Assembly (NCBI GenBank): GCA_020049465.1
Contig: JAIFKS010000135.1
Span: forward strand, 1 to 35,005
Source of the DNA: a bacterium
GTDB taxonomy: Bacteria > Krumholzibacteriota > Krumholzibacteriia > LZORAL124-64-63
DNA length: 35,005 bases
Reading direction: 5' to 3'
The translations under genes were made by a program, and so were the position numbers. Shown one piece after another: positions 7,557 to 15,819 of this stretch (its first letter is position 1; every line of letters begins with the position of its first letter). The notes under the pieces are model-generated. The model made no database searches. It was not told the DNA's origin and worked only from the letters and a program-made list of their open reading frames with translations.

Positions 7557-8862
7557 GCTTGACTCCTTCTTCGTCCGGCAGGATGGGGAACATGAAGATG
7601 AACAGACGGTAGATCAGGATCAGCAGCGAGATGAAGCCCACCGTCAGCAGCACTTCGGTCCAGGCCGGGATATACGGTCCTTCACCGAAAGGCGGCGTGT
7701 AGCCGATGATGAAGATGTTGACCCGGTTGAGCGCCACGCCGAAGACCACCATGGCGGCGGCGCTGAACAGCCAGGCCGGGCGACGGCGCAGCTGGTGGCT
7801 CAGCAGGATGGCGATCGGGATGAAGATGCCGACGATGTTCTCCACGCCCCAGCTGAACGTCCGCAGCGAGAAATCCTGCAGGTACACCCAGGAGCCGCGG
7901 TTGGCCATGTCCACGACCTTGGAACCGAAGTAGACCGTCAGCAGGAAGGGGATGAGCCGGGCCAGGGGACTGAGCACCGGCATCTCGGGTTTCCGCTTCA
8001 GCGCGCGCGAGGCCAGCATCGACTCGAACACCACCATCGACAGGCCCACCGCGAAGGCCGACAGCAGGAACTGCAGCGGCAGGATCGCCGTGTGCCACAG
8101 CGGGTGCAGCTTGCTCGGCGCGATCACCATCAACGTGCCCAGGGACGACTGGTGGGCGCAGGAGAGCACAACGCCCATGATGATGAAGAAGTTCATCACC
8201 TTGCCCAGCGTGTTGTCGACCAGGCGCAGCAGCACTTCGACCGCGCCGTTCAGGCCGCGCAGCGCGCCCGGCAGGTTCACATGGCCGCGGAAGCGCTCGC
8301 AGACGATCGGCGCGAACTCGATGTACAGAACCGTCAGGTAGATGCAGACGCACATGCCGACTTCGAACAGCGCCGAATTGCCCTGCCACATCGAAGGCAT
8401 CAGCACGTGCCAGATGTTGTAGTAGCGGCCCAGGTCGACGCAGACGCCCAGCGCCACGAAGGTGTAGCCCAGCATCGCGGTCAGCAGGGCCGGGCGCACC
8501 AGCACCTCGTAGCGTCCGTTGTGCAGCACGTGCGCGATGAACGCTGTCGTGAATCCGCCCGCGGCGAGGGCGACGCCCGTGGCCACGTCGATGCCGATCC
8601 AGATGCCCCAGGGGTACTGGTCGTTCAGGTTGGTGACCGCTCCCAGTCCGAAGAAGAGCCGGACGCCCAGGACGATCAACCCCAGCGCCGCGATCGCGGC
8701 GATGACGATCACACCGGGGGTGAAGAACGGGACCGCGGCGCGCCCGAACAGGGGCGCCGGCCGCTCGTGGTGGGCGGCGGGATGGATGGCGGGTCCGGTG
8801 GGCGATGCGTTGCCGCGCATCGCCAATGCGGCGCTGCCGTCAACGCGCTGGCGGCTAGCCAT
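7549..8862 (-). CDS. NrfD/HybB-like integral membrane subunit
   Basis: Membrane protein of the polysulfide reductase NrfD/HybB family, which exchanges electrons between quinones and a partner iron-sulfur protein. The 437-residue product has a cytoplasmic N-terminus of about 40 residues and then about ten hydrophobic helices, starting PGVIVIAAIAALGLIVLGV. It contains QYPWGIWIGIDVATGVALAAGGF, a region typical of HybB, and conserved charged residues within helices. It has no heme motif. Start: an upstream in-frame ATG exists at 8880, but GGGGAGG sits 6 bases before the ATG at 8862, which I prefer. That ATG overlaps the iron-sulfur gene stop by 8 bp (ATGGCTAG), and the downstream cytochrome gene overlaps in the same way. 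Confidence 0.92.
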   Translation of the reverse strand: MASRQRVDGSAALAMRGNASPTGPAIHPAAHHERPAPLFGRAAVPFFTPGVIVIAAIAALGLIVLGVRLFFGLGAVTNLNDQYPWGIWIGIDVATGVALAAGGFTTAFIAHVLHNGRYEVLVRPALLTAMLGYTFVALGVCVDLGRYYNIWHVLMPSMWQGNSALFEVGMCVCIYLTVLYIEFAPIVCERFRGHVNLPGALRGLNGAVEVLLRLVDNTLGKVMNFFIIMGVVLSCAHQSSLGTLMVIAPSKLHPLWHTAILPLQFLLSAFAVGLSMVVFESMLASRALKRKPEMPVLSPLARLIPFLLTVYFGSKVVDMANRGSWVYLQDFSLRTFSWGVENIVGIFIPIAILLSHQLRRRPAWLFSAAAMVVFGVALNRVNIFIIGYTPPFGEGPYIPAWTEVLLTVGFISLLILIYRLFIFMFPILPDEEGVKHA

Positions 8863-9817
8863 GGTGATCCTCCCCGTCATGGTTCCGGTTGTCCTGGTTC
8901 TGGTCTTCCTGGTCTTCCGACTCGTCCCAGCCCTTGCCGTGGCGTTTGTCGGTTGAAGATTTCATCAACACGCTCAGCAGTCCGAAGAGCATCAGCGGCC
9001 CACTGAAGCCGCGGAAGATGCCGTGCTGGATCGTCTCGGTCAGCACGGCCGGGCTTTCATTCGCCAGTTTGGGAATGCCGAATTCGGTGGCCGGCCGGTC
9101 GGCCAGCAACAGCCAAGAGGTGCCGCCGACCGTGTGTTCGCCCTGCACTTCCGGGTGGTAGCGGTCCGGATTCTGGTCGATCCGTTCGTGCGCGATCTTC
9201 AGCAGTTCGTCGCGGCGGCCGAACAGCAGGGCCTCGACCGGACACATTTCCACACAGGCGGGCGGGCGGCCCTGCTCGAGCGTGCGCTCGGCGCACATGG
9301 TGCACTTCATCACGCGCGGGGTCAGCGCGTTCTCGTATTCGTAGGCCGGGATCTGGAACGGGCAGGCGATCATGCAGTAGCGGCAGCCGATGCATTTCCA
9401 GGCGTCGTAGGTCACCGGGCCCATCAGCGATTTTTCCAGCGCGCCGACGATGCAGGCCGAGACGCAGGCCGGATGCTCGCAATGCATGCACTGCACCTTG
9501 GCGTCCAACTGCGGGCGTTCCGCCGTCTCCGCGTAGCGGTTCACCACGGTGAAGGCTTCGGCATCCGGACGACGGCGCTTCTCCAGCACGGCCTGGTCGT
9601 TGTAGGTATCGAGTGTGCCGTGCGGCAGCTTGTTCTCCTCGGCGCAGGCCCACTCGCAGCTGCGGCAGCCGATGCAGACCGTCAGGTCGGTCAGGACCCC
9701 GATCCGGGCCGGATCGAGCGGCGAGACGTAGGGCGAAGCCAGGGCGGTGGCCGAGGTCAGGGCCGCCGTGCCGGCGGTGGCGCCGGAGAATTTCAGGAAT
9801 TCGCGTCTGGTAACCAT
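8855..9817 (-). CDS. Tat-exported HybA-like ferredoxin subunit with four [4Fe-4S] clusters
   Basis: Periplasmic, membrane-anchored electron-transfer subunit, 320 residues. The N-terminus TRREFLKFSG is a twin-arginine export signal. All 16 cluster cysteines are present in four groups: 48/51/54/58, 110/113/118/122, 142/145/148/152 and 172/175/188/192. This is the HybA/DmsB/HmcB arrangement. A hydrophobic helix near residues 288-306 (FSGPLMLFGLLSVLM) should anchor it in the membrane, as in HybA. The tail after it is very rich in Asp, Glu, Asn and His. It is the first gene of the module, with GGAGG before the ATG, and is followed by the NrfD-like partner and the multiheme cytochrome. There is no catalytic subunit (hydrogenase or molybdopterin enzyme) in the window, so the module looks like a stand-alone quinone:cytochrome oxidoreductase. 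Confidence 0.92.
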   Translation of the reverse strand: MVTRREFLKFSGATAGTAALTSATALASPYVSPLDPARIGVLTDLTVCIGCRSCEWACAEENKLPHGTLDTYNDQAVLEKRRRPDAEAFTVVNRYAETAERPQLDAKVQCMHCEHPACVSACIVGALEKSLMGPVTYDAWKCIGCRYCMIACPFQIPAYEYENALTPRVMKCTMCAERTLEQGRPPACVEMCPVEALLFGRRDELLKIAHERIDQNPDRYHPEVQGEHTVGGTSWLLLADRPATEFGIPKLANESPAVLTETIQHGIFRGFSGPLMLFGLLSVLMKSSTDKRHGKGWDESEDQEDQNQDNRNHDGEDHHG

Positions 9818-10040
9818 GCATGTCCTCCTGGAGGCTCGCCGGACAGGCGAGGCGGGCGCACCGGGCGCTCACAGCGATCATGTTGGAGATGTGATATCGG
9901 GAAGTCAAATGGAATGTTAATTAATTGACATATGAAAGTGGTCGGAGATTGCAATTATAAGTCACGCAATGAGTTGAATAGAAAATCCGACTCAAAATCA
10001 GGCATTCGGGCAGGGAGCAACCCGGCCAGCGGGCTGCTGT
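9818..10040. other. AT-rich intergenic stretch upstream of the respiratory operon
   Basis: The leader next to 9818 carries the ribosome binding site of the iron-sulfur gene. From about 9890 to 10000 base composition drops sharply and includes GTTAATTAATTGAC, so it very likely holds the operon promoter and regulators. TATAAT-like and TTGACT-like hexamers occur on the minus strand, but I found no pair with good spacing. No coding sequence or structured RNA is evident. Confidence 0.5.
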
Positions 10041-10448
10041 TCAGACGACTGGCGGCAGGACTGGCGGCAGGGCGAGGGGGCGCCCCTGGGCGTCGATGTG
10101 CACGTACGTGACCTCCGCCTCGGTGACCTGGACCCGCTCCCCGCCGCCCCGGCGTTCGGCTTCGACCAGAACGCGCACGCGGATCGACGTATGGCCGCGC
10201 TCCAGGGGCTCGGTGTAGAACGACACCAGGTCGCCCACGAGCACGGGGTGTTTGAACACGACGCGGTCCATGGCCACGGTCACCAGCCGGGTGCAGCCCA
10301 GGCGCAGGGCGGCCACGGCGCCGGCCTGGTCGATGTGGCTGAGGATGACCCCGCCGAAAATGGTGCCGTGGTGGTTGGTGTCACGCGGCATCATCAGCAC
10401 GCGGATGGCGGCGGAGTCATGGTTGGGGGAGTCATGGTCGGCGGGCAC
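10041..10448 (-). CDS. Acyl-CoA thioesterase, YciA-like hotdog fold
   Basis: Predicted cytoplasmic hydrolase of acyl-CoA thioesters, 135 residues, single hotdog domain. Family features are MMPRDTNHHGTIFGGVILSHIDQAG (His-Gly-x-x-Phe-Gly-Gly loop and the long central helix with an acidic residue), the strand MDRVVFKHPVLVGDLV, and the closing TEAEVTYVHID. I chose the GTG at 10448 because GAGGAG lies 6 bases upstream; a longer frame exists but adds a non-conserved, Arg/Pro-rich leader. It is transcribed away from the neighbouring cytochrome gene. Its acyl-chain preference cannot be read from the sequence. Confidence 0.88.
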   Translation of the reverse strand: MPADHDSPNHDSAAIRVLMMPRDTNHHGTIFGGVILSHIDQAGAVAALRLGCTRLVTVAMDRVVFKHPVLVGDLVSFYTEPLERGHTSIRVRVLVEAERRGGGERVQVTEAEVTYVHIDAQGRPLALPPVLPPVV

Positions 10449-10618
10449 GGGCTCTCCTCGGGTCCTGGGGGTCGGCGAAGCATCGCAAAGGCCGGCGTTT
10501 CTGTCCACCCCGACCCGGAACCGGATGGCCGGAAACCGGATAAGCCGTATCATAACCCGGTGTCTCGAGCGCCGACGAAGGGCGTTCCCCTTTCACATCC
10601 GCTTTGAACGGAGGCCGC

Positions 10619-11365
10619 ATGACGATCGGCACCTTGACCCGCATGGTCGCGGCCGGCGCGCTGGCCGGTAGCCTGTTGTCGGGTATTCCGGCAGCGCGCG
10701 CCGAAGACGAGCTGAAGAACCTGAAGGTCTTCCCGCAGACCATCTCCAAGCGCGAGCTGGTCGAGACCATGAAGGAATGGAACCAGGCCCTGGGCGTGCG
10801 CTGTGATTTCTGTCACGAACAGAAGGTGCCGGGCGATTCCCAGAGCATCGACTTCGCCAGCGACAAACTGGGGCACAAGGCGGCCGCGCGCCGCATGTTC
10901 ACCATGGTCCAGGAACTGAACGCCGGCCCGCTGCCGCGCGCCGCGGGCGAAGAGGACGCCGCCGTCAGCTGCGTCACCTGCCATCGCGGGCTGAAGAACC
11001 CGGCCACGCTGGACCGCGTCGTTCTGGTTGTGGCTCGTGAACAGGGCGGCGACGCCGGCGTGAAGAAGTACCGCGAGCTGCGCGACCGCTATTACGGCAG
11101 CGGTTCGTACGACTTCGGGCCCCGGAGCCTGCAGACGGTGACCGAGACGCTGGCGGCCGACCCGACCGGCCTGGATGCCGCGCTGGCCATCGGTCGGCTG
11201 AACGTGGAGATGAACCCGTCGTTCGCCGACGGCCACGTCGTGGTGGCGCAGATCCTCGAGATGAAGCAGGATAAGGCCGGTGCGCTGGCGGCGGTGAACG
11301 AGGCGCTGAAACTCGAACCCGCACACCGCCAGGCGCTTCGCCTGAAGCAGAAGCTCGACCAGTGA
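10619..11365 (+). CDS. Exported diheme cytochrome c (reaction-centre cytochrome-like domain) with TPR segment
   Basis: Periplasmic electron carrier, 248 residues. Signal peptide to about residue 28 (AARA), then LKVFPQTISKRELVETMKEWNQALGVRCDFCH, which resembles the domain named after the photosynthetic reaction-centre cytochrome subunit and is common in non-phototrophs. Heme motifs are CDFCH (62-66) and CVTCH (118-122). The C-terminal third (about 180-245) is TPR-like: LDAALAIGRLNVEMNPSF then GALAAVNEALKLEP. The ATG at 10619 has GGAGG 4 bases before it. A heme-binding-domain gene follows 13 bases downstream, so the two probably act together. No photosynthesis genes are nearby, so a respiratory or redox-sensing role is more likely. 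Confidence 0.85.
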   Translation: MTIGTLTRMVAAGALAGSLLSGIPAARAEDELKNLKVFPQTISKRELVETMKEWNQALGVRCDFCHEQKVPGDSQSIDFASDKLGHKAAARRMFTMVQELNAGPLPRAAGEEDAAVSCVTCHRGLKNPATLDRVVLVVAREQGGDAGVKKYRELRDRYYGSGSYDFGPRSLQTVTETLAADPTGLDAALAIGRLNVEMNPSFADGHVVVAQILEMKQDKAGALAAVNEALKLEPAHRQALRLKQKLDQ

Positions 11366-11378
11366 AGGGTGGGGGTTG

Positions 11379-11816
11379 ATGAAGAGATCCTGGCGTCGGA
11401 TATCCGGCTGGGTGGCCGTGGGCGTGATCGCGGTGTTCGTGGTCCTGCAGTTCGTGCCCGTGGACCGGGCGAACCCGCCGGTGACCCGCGATATCGATGC
11501 GCCGCCCGAGGTGGCCGTCGTGCTGCGGGCCGCCTGCTACGACTGCCACTCGCGCGAGACGCGCTGGCCGTGGTACAGCCGGGTGGCGCCGTTGTCGTGG
11601 TTCATCGCCCATCATGTCGAAGAAGGTCGCCGCGAACTGGATTTCTCGGACTGGCCTGCCTTCGACTACACGGTGCAGGACGAACTCCTGCGTGACGTGG
11701 CCAAGGAAGTGGGCGAGGACAAGATGCCGCTGGCAAGCTACCGCTGGGGTCACCCCGAGGCGCGTCTCACCGCGGCGCAGCGGGAAACACTGGTCCGCTG
11801 GGCGCAAGGCGGCTGA
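11379..11816 (+). CDS. Membrane-anchored heme-binding domain protein
   Basis: Small monoheme cytochrome-like protein, 145 residues. An N-terminal uncleaved helix (about 10-27, WVAVGVIAVFVVLQFVPV) is followed by CYDCH (53-57), then SRETRWPWYSRVAPLSWFIAHHVEEGRRELDFSDW. This matches the Haem_bd domain often found next to reaction-centre-like cytochromes. The conserved Met in DKMPLASY could be the sixth ligand. It starts 13 bases after the diheme cytochrome gene and is presumably cotranscribed with it. I chose the ATG at 11379 over a TTG one codon upstream; the G-rich AGGGTGGGGG provides the ribosome binding site. A strong terminator follows. Confidence 0.85.
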   Translation: MKRSWRRISGWVAVGVIAVFVVLQFVPVDRANPPVTRDIDAPPEVAVVLRAACYDCHSRETRWPWYSRVAPLSWFIAHHVEEGRRELDFSDWPAFDYTVQDELLRDVAKEVGEDKMPLASYRWGHPEARLTAAQRETLVRWAQGG

Positions 11817-11851
11817 GCGGGCGCGCCGGCGCCGCGGCGCCCAAGAAAGCA

Positions 11852-11889
11852 GGCGACCTGCCGGGGCGAGAATCGGCAGGCCGCCTTTT
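11852..11889 (+). terminator. Intrinsic terminator after the cytochrome pair
   Basis: GGCGaCCTGCC pairs with GGCAGGcCGCC (one internal mismatch, 12-base loop) and is followed by TTTTGTCTTT. It sits 35 bases after the stop and before the end of the convergent secreted-protein gene. Confidence 0.8.
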
Positions 11890-11919
11890 GTCTTTCCGTC
11901 GTTTCGGTCACCGTCAGGA

Positions 11920-12507
11920 TCAGCGGTACATGCCCTTGAGGTCGCCCCAAGTGGCGCCTTCGACTGCCACGCCTCCGCACGGGAACACGTTGTCGCCCAG
12001 CTGCACCGTGTAGGCGCCGACCATGCCGGCCCCGTAGGTGCTGATCACGACCCAGTATTCACGGCCGGGAACCAGGCGGATGTCATCGGCCGTCGACAGG
12101 GCGCTCAGAGTGCCCATGCCGTCGTCGTCGTCGAACGCCACCACGTTCTGCGACGGGGCCAGCGGGTCGAAAGGATCGCAGTAGAGGGTCAACACCGTGT
12201 CCGTGATGCCGGTCAGCGCGGGGTCCAGGACGATCTCGATCGGGTTGGCGTCCGTGACCTCGATGCACTGGATGTCGAACGCCATGCCGTCGTTCACCGA
12301 GTCGAACGTCGGGGCGCCGCAGTCGCCGTCCACGGACGTGCTGTAGATGCGATCATAGACGGGGCTGCTGCTGTCCAGCACGCCGGAAAAGGTCTGAAAG
12401 CTGGCCAGCTTCGGCTTGACGTCGACGGTATCAACGCCCTTTTCCCCCGCCATGGCCGGCAGGGCCAGCGCCAGACTCATCATGATCAACGATTTCAATG
12501 TGCGCAC
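11920..12507 (-). CDS. Secreted protein with PPC-like beta-sandwich domain
   Basis: Function unknown. The 195-residue product has a signal peptide (1-20, ending AMA) and one domain resembling bacterial pre-peptidase C-terminal (PPC) domains: IEIVLDPALTGITDTVLTLY, then VVAFDDDDGMGTLSAL, then LVPGREYWVVISTYGAG, then GAYTVQL. The Asp-rich loop at 126-129 could bind calcium. Four cysteines (63, 81, 110, 177) can form two disulfides. PPC domains usually sit at the end of secreted proteases; here the domain stands alone. The GTG at 12507 is chosen because GGAGG lies 6 bases upstream, the signal peptide starts there, and it fits the promoter at 12565-12593. The frame is open further upstream, but that part is not protein-like. 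Confidence 0.72.
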   Translation of the reverse strand: MRTLKSLIMMSLALALPAMAGEKGVDTVDVKPKLASFQTFSGVLDSSSPVYDRIYSTSVDGDCGAPTFDSVNDGMAFDIQCIEVTDANPIEIVLDPALTGITDTVLTLYCDPFDPLAPSQNVVAFDDDDGMGTLSALSTADDIRLVPGREYWVVISTYGAGMVGAYTVQLGDNVFPCGGVAVEGATWGDLKGMYR

Positions 12508-12564
12508 GTGTCGCCTCCGGCCGGTCAGGATGGCCCGGACGCCTGGTCCAGGTTGAATATGACG

Positions 12565-12593
12565 ATTGTAGGCCATAAAGCACAATGAGTCAA
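12565..12593 (-). promoter_or_regulatory. Sigma70-type promoter for the PPC-like gene
   Basis: On the minus strand TTGACT and TACAAT are separated by exactly 17 bases, in an unusually AT-rich patch. Transcription would start near 12558 and give a leader of about 50 bases before the GTG. This is the best promoter match in the window. Confidence 0.75.
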
Positions 12594-13120
12594 TAATAAA
12601 CGTCGTATGATAATTATTGGGCCGATTGGTGAAATATGGCGGTGGGTGATGGGGGGCGATCCGAGACAAGCACTTGCCTCACTACCAGTTGGCGATGGCG
12701 GTCTCCCGGGGCTGGCCGTGAACAACGGCAAAAAAGTGGTGGCCAGATGCGCGCAAACGTGAGATCATCTGATCGAACAGCAAGCTGAGACGCGGGCGTG
12801 CTCCCGTTGGTGGCTTGCCGGCAGACGTCCGCGACGCTAGACTGGCTGAGGCGCCTGGCGGGGGAGCAGGCACGCGCGCCGGTCGAGAGGCGTTCGCGTC
12901 CGGCCGCCTCGGGTCTGGCTCTTGCCTTGGGTTTGATTTGCGGCTTCCGCCATCTCGAAAATGGCCATTTCGGCGCTCTGGAAATTGTGCATGGTTGGGT
13001 TTGGACTTTCATTCCCGCTACGGTCTTGGTACATCACTTGACAGCCATCAGGTCGTTTGCCGTGCACAATTTCCGGGGCGTCGCCGTGCGGCCGCACCGT
13101 CCCGGCCGGGAGTTGACCCC
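12594..13120. other. Non-coding stretch upstream of galE
   Basis: About 530 bases with no convincing gene on either strand. Open frames exist, but they lack ribosome binding sites and protein-like composition. It holds the promoter flank of the PPC-like gene, a perfect 12-bp palindrome (AAATGGCCATTT, 12959-12970), a long inverted repeat (12978-13076), and a TTGACA at 13038-13043 whose -10 partner is unclear. A regulatory region or an unrecognised RNA are both possible. Confidence 0.5.
12978..13076. repeat. Inverted repeat GGAAATTGTGCA / TGCACAATTTCC
   Basis: Perfect 12-bp arms at 12980-12991 and 13063-13074, extending to 15 of 17 matches at 12978-12994 and 13060-13076, separated by about 65-71 bases. 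The right arm ends 44 bases before the galE start, a place suited to a two-site operator or a long hairpin in the leader. Confidence 0.75.
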
Positions 13121-14182
13121 ATGTCCGATGCCATCGAACCCAGCGCCACCGCCTCTTCCCGTTCCTTCCTCGTCACCGGCGGCGCCGGCTACATCGGCAG
13201 CCACACCTGTCTGGAACTGCTGAGCGCCGGTCACCGGGTCACGGTCGTCGACAATCTCGACAACTCCAGCGAAGAAAGCCTGCGCCGCGTCCGCGCGCTG
13301 ACCGGGCGCGAGCTCGAGTTCCATGCCGTTGATATCTGTGACACCGAGGCGTTGCGCCGCGTCTTTGCCGGACGGACCTTCGACGCCGTGGTGCACTTCG
13401 CCGGGCTGAAGGCCGTGGGCGAGAGCAGCCGCATCCCGCTGCGCTACTACCGCAACAACATCACCGGTACGCTCGAACTGCTCAAGGTGATGGACGAGCA
13501 CGACTGCCGCCGACTGGTCTTCAGTTCGTCGGCCACCGTGTACGGCGATCCGGCGCGGGTGCCCATCACCGAAGCATTTCCGCTCTCGGCGACCAACCCC
13601 TATGGACGCACGAAGCTGTTCATCGAAGAGATCCTGCGCGACGTGTGCGCCGCCGATCCGCGGTGGACCTGTCTGCTGCTGCGCTATTTCAATCCGGTCG
13701 GCGCGCATGCCAGCGGCCGACTGGGCGAAGACCCGCGCGGCCTGCCCAACAATCTGATGCCGTATGTGATGCAGGTGGCCATCGGCCGCCTGGCGGAGTT
13801 GAGCGTGTTCGGCGACGACTACCCGACGCCCGACGGCACCGGTGTGCGCGACTACATTCACGTCGTGGACCTGGCGTTGGGGCATCTGGCGGCGCTCGAC
13901 CGGCTGGATGGACTGGAAGGCTGCGTGCCGGTCAACCTGGGTACCGGCCGCGGGTACTCCGTGCTGGAGATGGTGGCTGCGGCCGGGAAGGCCTCCGGCC
14001 GTCCGGTGCCGTACCGCGTGGTCCCTCGCCGCCCGGGCGACGTGGCCACCTGCTACGCCGATCCGGCCCAGGCCGCTGAACTGCTGGGTTGGCGGGCCGG
14101 CCGCGACATCGAACAGATGTGCGCCGACCACTGGCGCTGGCAGTCGGACAACCCCGACGGGTACCGCGAAACCGACGACTGA
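13121..14182 (+). CDS. galE: UDP-glucose 4-epimerase
   Basis: NAD-dependent cytoplasmic enzyme that interconverts UDP-glucose and UDP-galactose (often the N-acetyl forms too), supplying envelope polysaccharide precursors. The 353-residue product has the Rossmann motif TGGAGYIGS (19-27), Asp44-Asn45 after the second strand, SSSATVYG (135-142), the catalytic pair Tyr161/Lys165 in NPYGRTK, and the GalE-typical [19 protein letters not shown]. The ATG has GGGAG 8 bases upstream. It stands alone on the strand after a repeat-rich upstream region; the next gene (the beta-propeller lipoprotein) begins 106 bases later. Length and motifs match GalE closely. Confidence 0.95.
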   Translation: MSDAIEPSATASSRSFLVTGGAGYIGSHTCLELLSAGHRVTVVDNLDNSSEESLRRVRALTGRELEFHAVDICDTEALRRVFAGRTFDAVVHFAGLKAVGESSRIPLRYYRNNITGTLELLKVMDEHDCRRLVFSSSATVYGDPARVPITEAFPLSATNPYGRTKLFIEEILRDVCAADPRWTCLLLRYFNPVGAHASGRLGEDPRGLPNNLMPYVMQVAIGRLAELSVFGDDYPTPDGTGVRDYIHVVDLALGHLAALDRLDGLEGCVPVNLGTGRGYSVLEMVAAAGKASGRPVPYRVVPRRPGDVATCYADPAQAAELLGWRAGRDIEQMCADHWRWQSDNPDGYRETDD

Positions 14183-14288
14183 CGCCGCGCCCTCCTGCCC
14201 TTTTTTGTGGTATCATCACCGCCGGATTCCTTCGGTCCGCCCCGATCCGCGGGGCGCCGCCCGAGTCCGGGAATGGAGCGGGGTCTCC

Positions 14289-15797
14289 TTGTTCGCTTTC
14301 CGGTTGCGTGCCGCGTGCGCCGCCGGCCTGCTGCTGCTGGCCGGATGCCAGCGTTTGTCCCCGCTGCAGCCCGGTGAACCTGAGGGAACGCCGCCGCCCG
14401 CTCCGACGTCGGCGCCGGCATCCGCCGACAAATCATGGTGCCCGGACTTCGACCGCGACAACTGGTCGCAGAGTTCCGGTTGCAACATTCCCGACTGCAA
14501 CGAGACCCTGCACTTCGCCGACCCGGATACCGGCTGGTGCGCCCAGGCGAGCGATCTGATCTGCGACCCGCCCGATGATGTGCTGGCCGGCGATTTCGCC
14601 CTGCTGCGCGAGGACGGCCTGCTGCACGTCTTCTATATCGAAGGCCCGCTGTGGACCTGGTACCCGGCCACGCACGGCAAGAGCTTCGGGCATCAGACGT
14701 CCGCCGACGGCGTGTCCTGGCAGACCCTGGACGACGCGCTCACGGTCAATCCCGCCTCGGACTGGGACCGCGACCATGTCTGGGCGCCGGGCATCGTGTT
14801 CAATCCGGACGACGGCCTGTACTGGATGTTCTATACGGGCGTCATCCGCAGTCCCGTGTCCGGTTGGCACGAGGAGCGCATCGGCGCCGCGACCAGCAGC
14901 GATCTGGTGACCTGGACGCGCGTGACCGCCGGCGGTTGCGACGGCATCGTCGGCCCGGGTTGCCTGCTGGACGCCGACTGGGACTGGACGTCCTGGGATG
15001 ATCCCGGCTACTGGTCGCGCCAGTGCCGCGACCCGTTCGTCATGGCGGACCCGATCACCGGTTTGTGGTACATGGTCTACACGACCGCACCAGGTCCGTT
15101 CGATTGGACCGGAGTCGTCGCGATGGCCCGTTCCGAGGACCTGGTCCACTGGACGGACCTGGGCCCGCTGTCCGTGACCAGGGGCCAGAAAGCGGAATCG
15201 CCCTGTCTGTTCCTGCGCGAAGGCCGCCTGCATCTGATGTGGACGCTGGGGGACGACGGCGGCATTGGCCACTCCACAGCCGGCGGATTCGAAACCGGCG
15301 ATTGGACCGAGCCCACGATCGTGCCCGGCTCGGTCGCGGGCCTGCAGGTGGCGCCCGAGATCCTGGACATGGGCAGTTGGGTGATGCTGGGCTACGTGAA
15401 GGAAACGCTGCGCGACCTGCGTTTCCGCATGCTGAGGTTCCACGACGACGGCACGCTCGAGGAGCAGCCCATCGCGCCGCTGGACTGTCCCTGGGTGGGC
15501 GCCGAGAACGTGCACCCGGGCGCCGGCGAAGTGGCCAACGGCGTGGACGACAACTGCAACGGTCTGGTGGATGAGCCGGCCGGTCCCTGCCCGGACGCCG
15601 ATGGCGATCTCTACGGGTCGCCCGGCAGCGCGTTCTGCAGCCGGCTGAAGCGCGACTGCGACGACCAGGATCCTTCAGTGCATCCGGACGCCCTGGAGAT
15701 CTGCGGCAACGGTCGCGACGACAACTGCGATGGCGTGGTGGACGACCCCGAGCAGTGCCGTCCGCGCTTCAACAACCGCTACATCGCGATCTACTGA
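14289..15797 (+). CDS. Lipoprotein with GH43-like beta-propeller and MopE-type metal-binding repeats
   Basis: Predicted surface lipoprotein of 502 residues. The signal peptide ends in LLLLAGC (lipidated Cys20), followed by a Pro/Ala linker. Residues about 95-400 resemble the five-bladed propeller of GH43/GH32/GH130-type enzymes, with repeated SxDgvsWt/SeDLvhWT blades, HVWAPGIVF (164-171), CRDPFVM (246-252) and ESPCLF (303-308), positions where this clan places its acidic catalytic residues. Residues 415-490 carry two MopE-like motifs (GVDDNCNGLVDE and GRDDNCDGVVDD with DCDDQDPSVHP), known as calcium or copper binding units. The start is an in-frame TTG with GGAG 10 bases upstream; the frame extends further upstream across galE but without meaning. 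Substrate, and whether it is active, are unknown. Confidence 0.78.
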   Translation: MFAFRLRAACAAGLLLLAGCQRLSPLQPGEPEGTPPPAPTSAPASADKSWCPDFDRDNWSQSSGCNIPDCNETLHFADPDTGWCAQASDLICDPPDDVLAGDFALLREDGLLHVFYIEGPLWTWYPATHGKSFGHQTSADGVSWQTLDDALTVNPASDWDRDHVWAPGIVFNPDDGLYWMFYTGVIRSPVSGWHEERIGAATSSDLVTWTRVTAGGCDGIVGPGCLLDADWDWTSWDDPGYWSRQCRDPFVMADPITGLWYMVYTTAPGPFDWTGVVAMARSEDLVHWTDLGPLSVTRGQKAESPCLFLREGRLHLMWTLGDDGGIGHSTAGGFETGDWTEPTIVPGSVAGLQVAPEILDMGSWVMLGYVKETLRDLRFRMLRFHDDGTLEEQPIAPLDCPWVGAENVHPGAGEVANGVDDNCNGLVDEPAGPCPDADGDLYGSPGSAFCSRLKRDCDDQDPSVHPDALEICGNGRDDNCDGVVDDPEQCRPRFNNRYIAIY

Positions 15798-15819
15798 GGC
15801 CGCTGCCCGTCCGCCGGGC

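Noticed and set aside
12798..13223. Open frames in the region before galE
   Set aside because: No ribosome binding site, no recognisable domain, and they run into galE out of frame; treated as non-coding.
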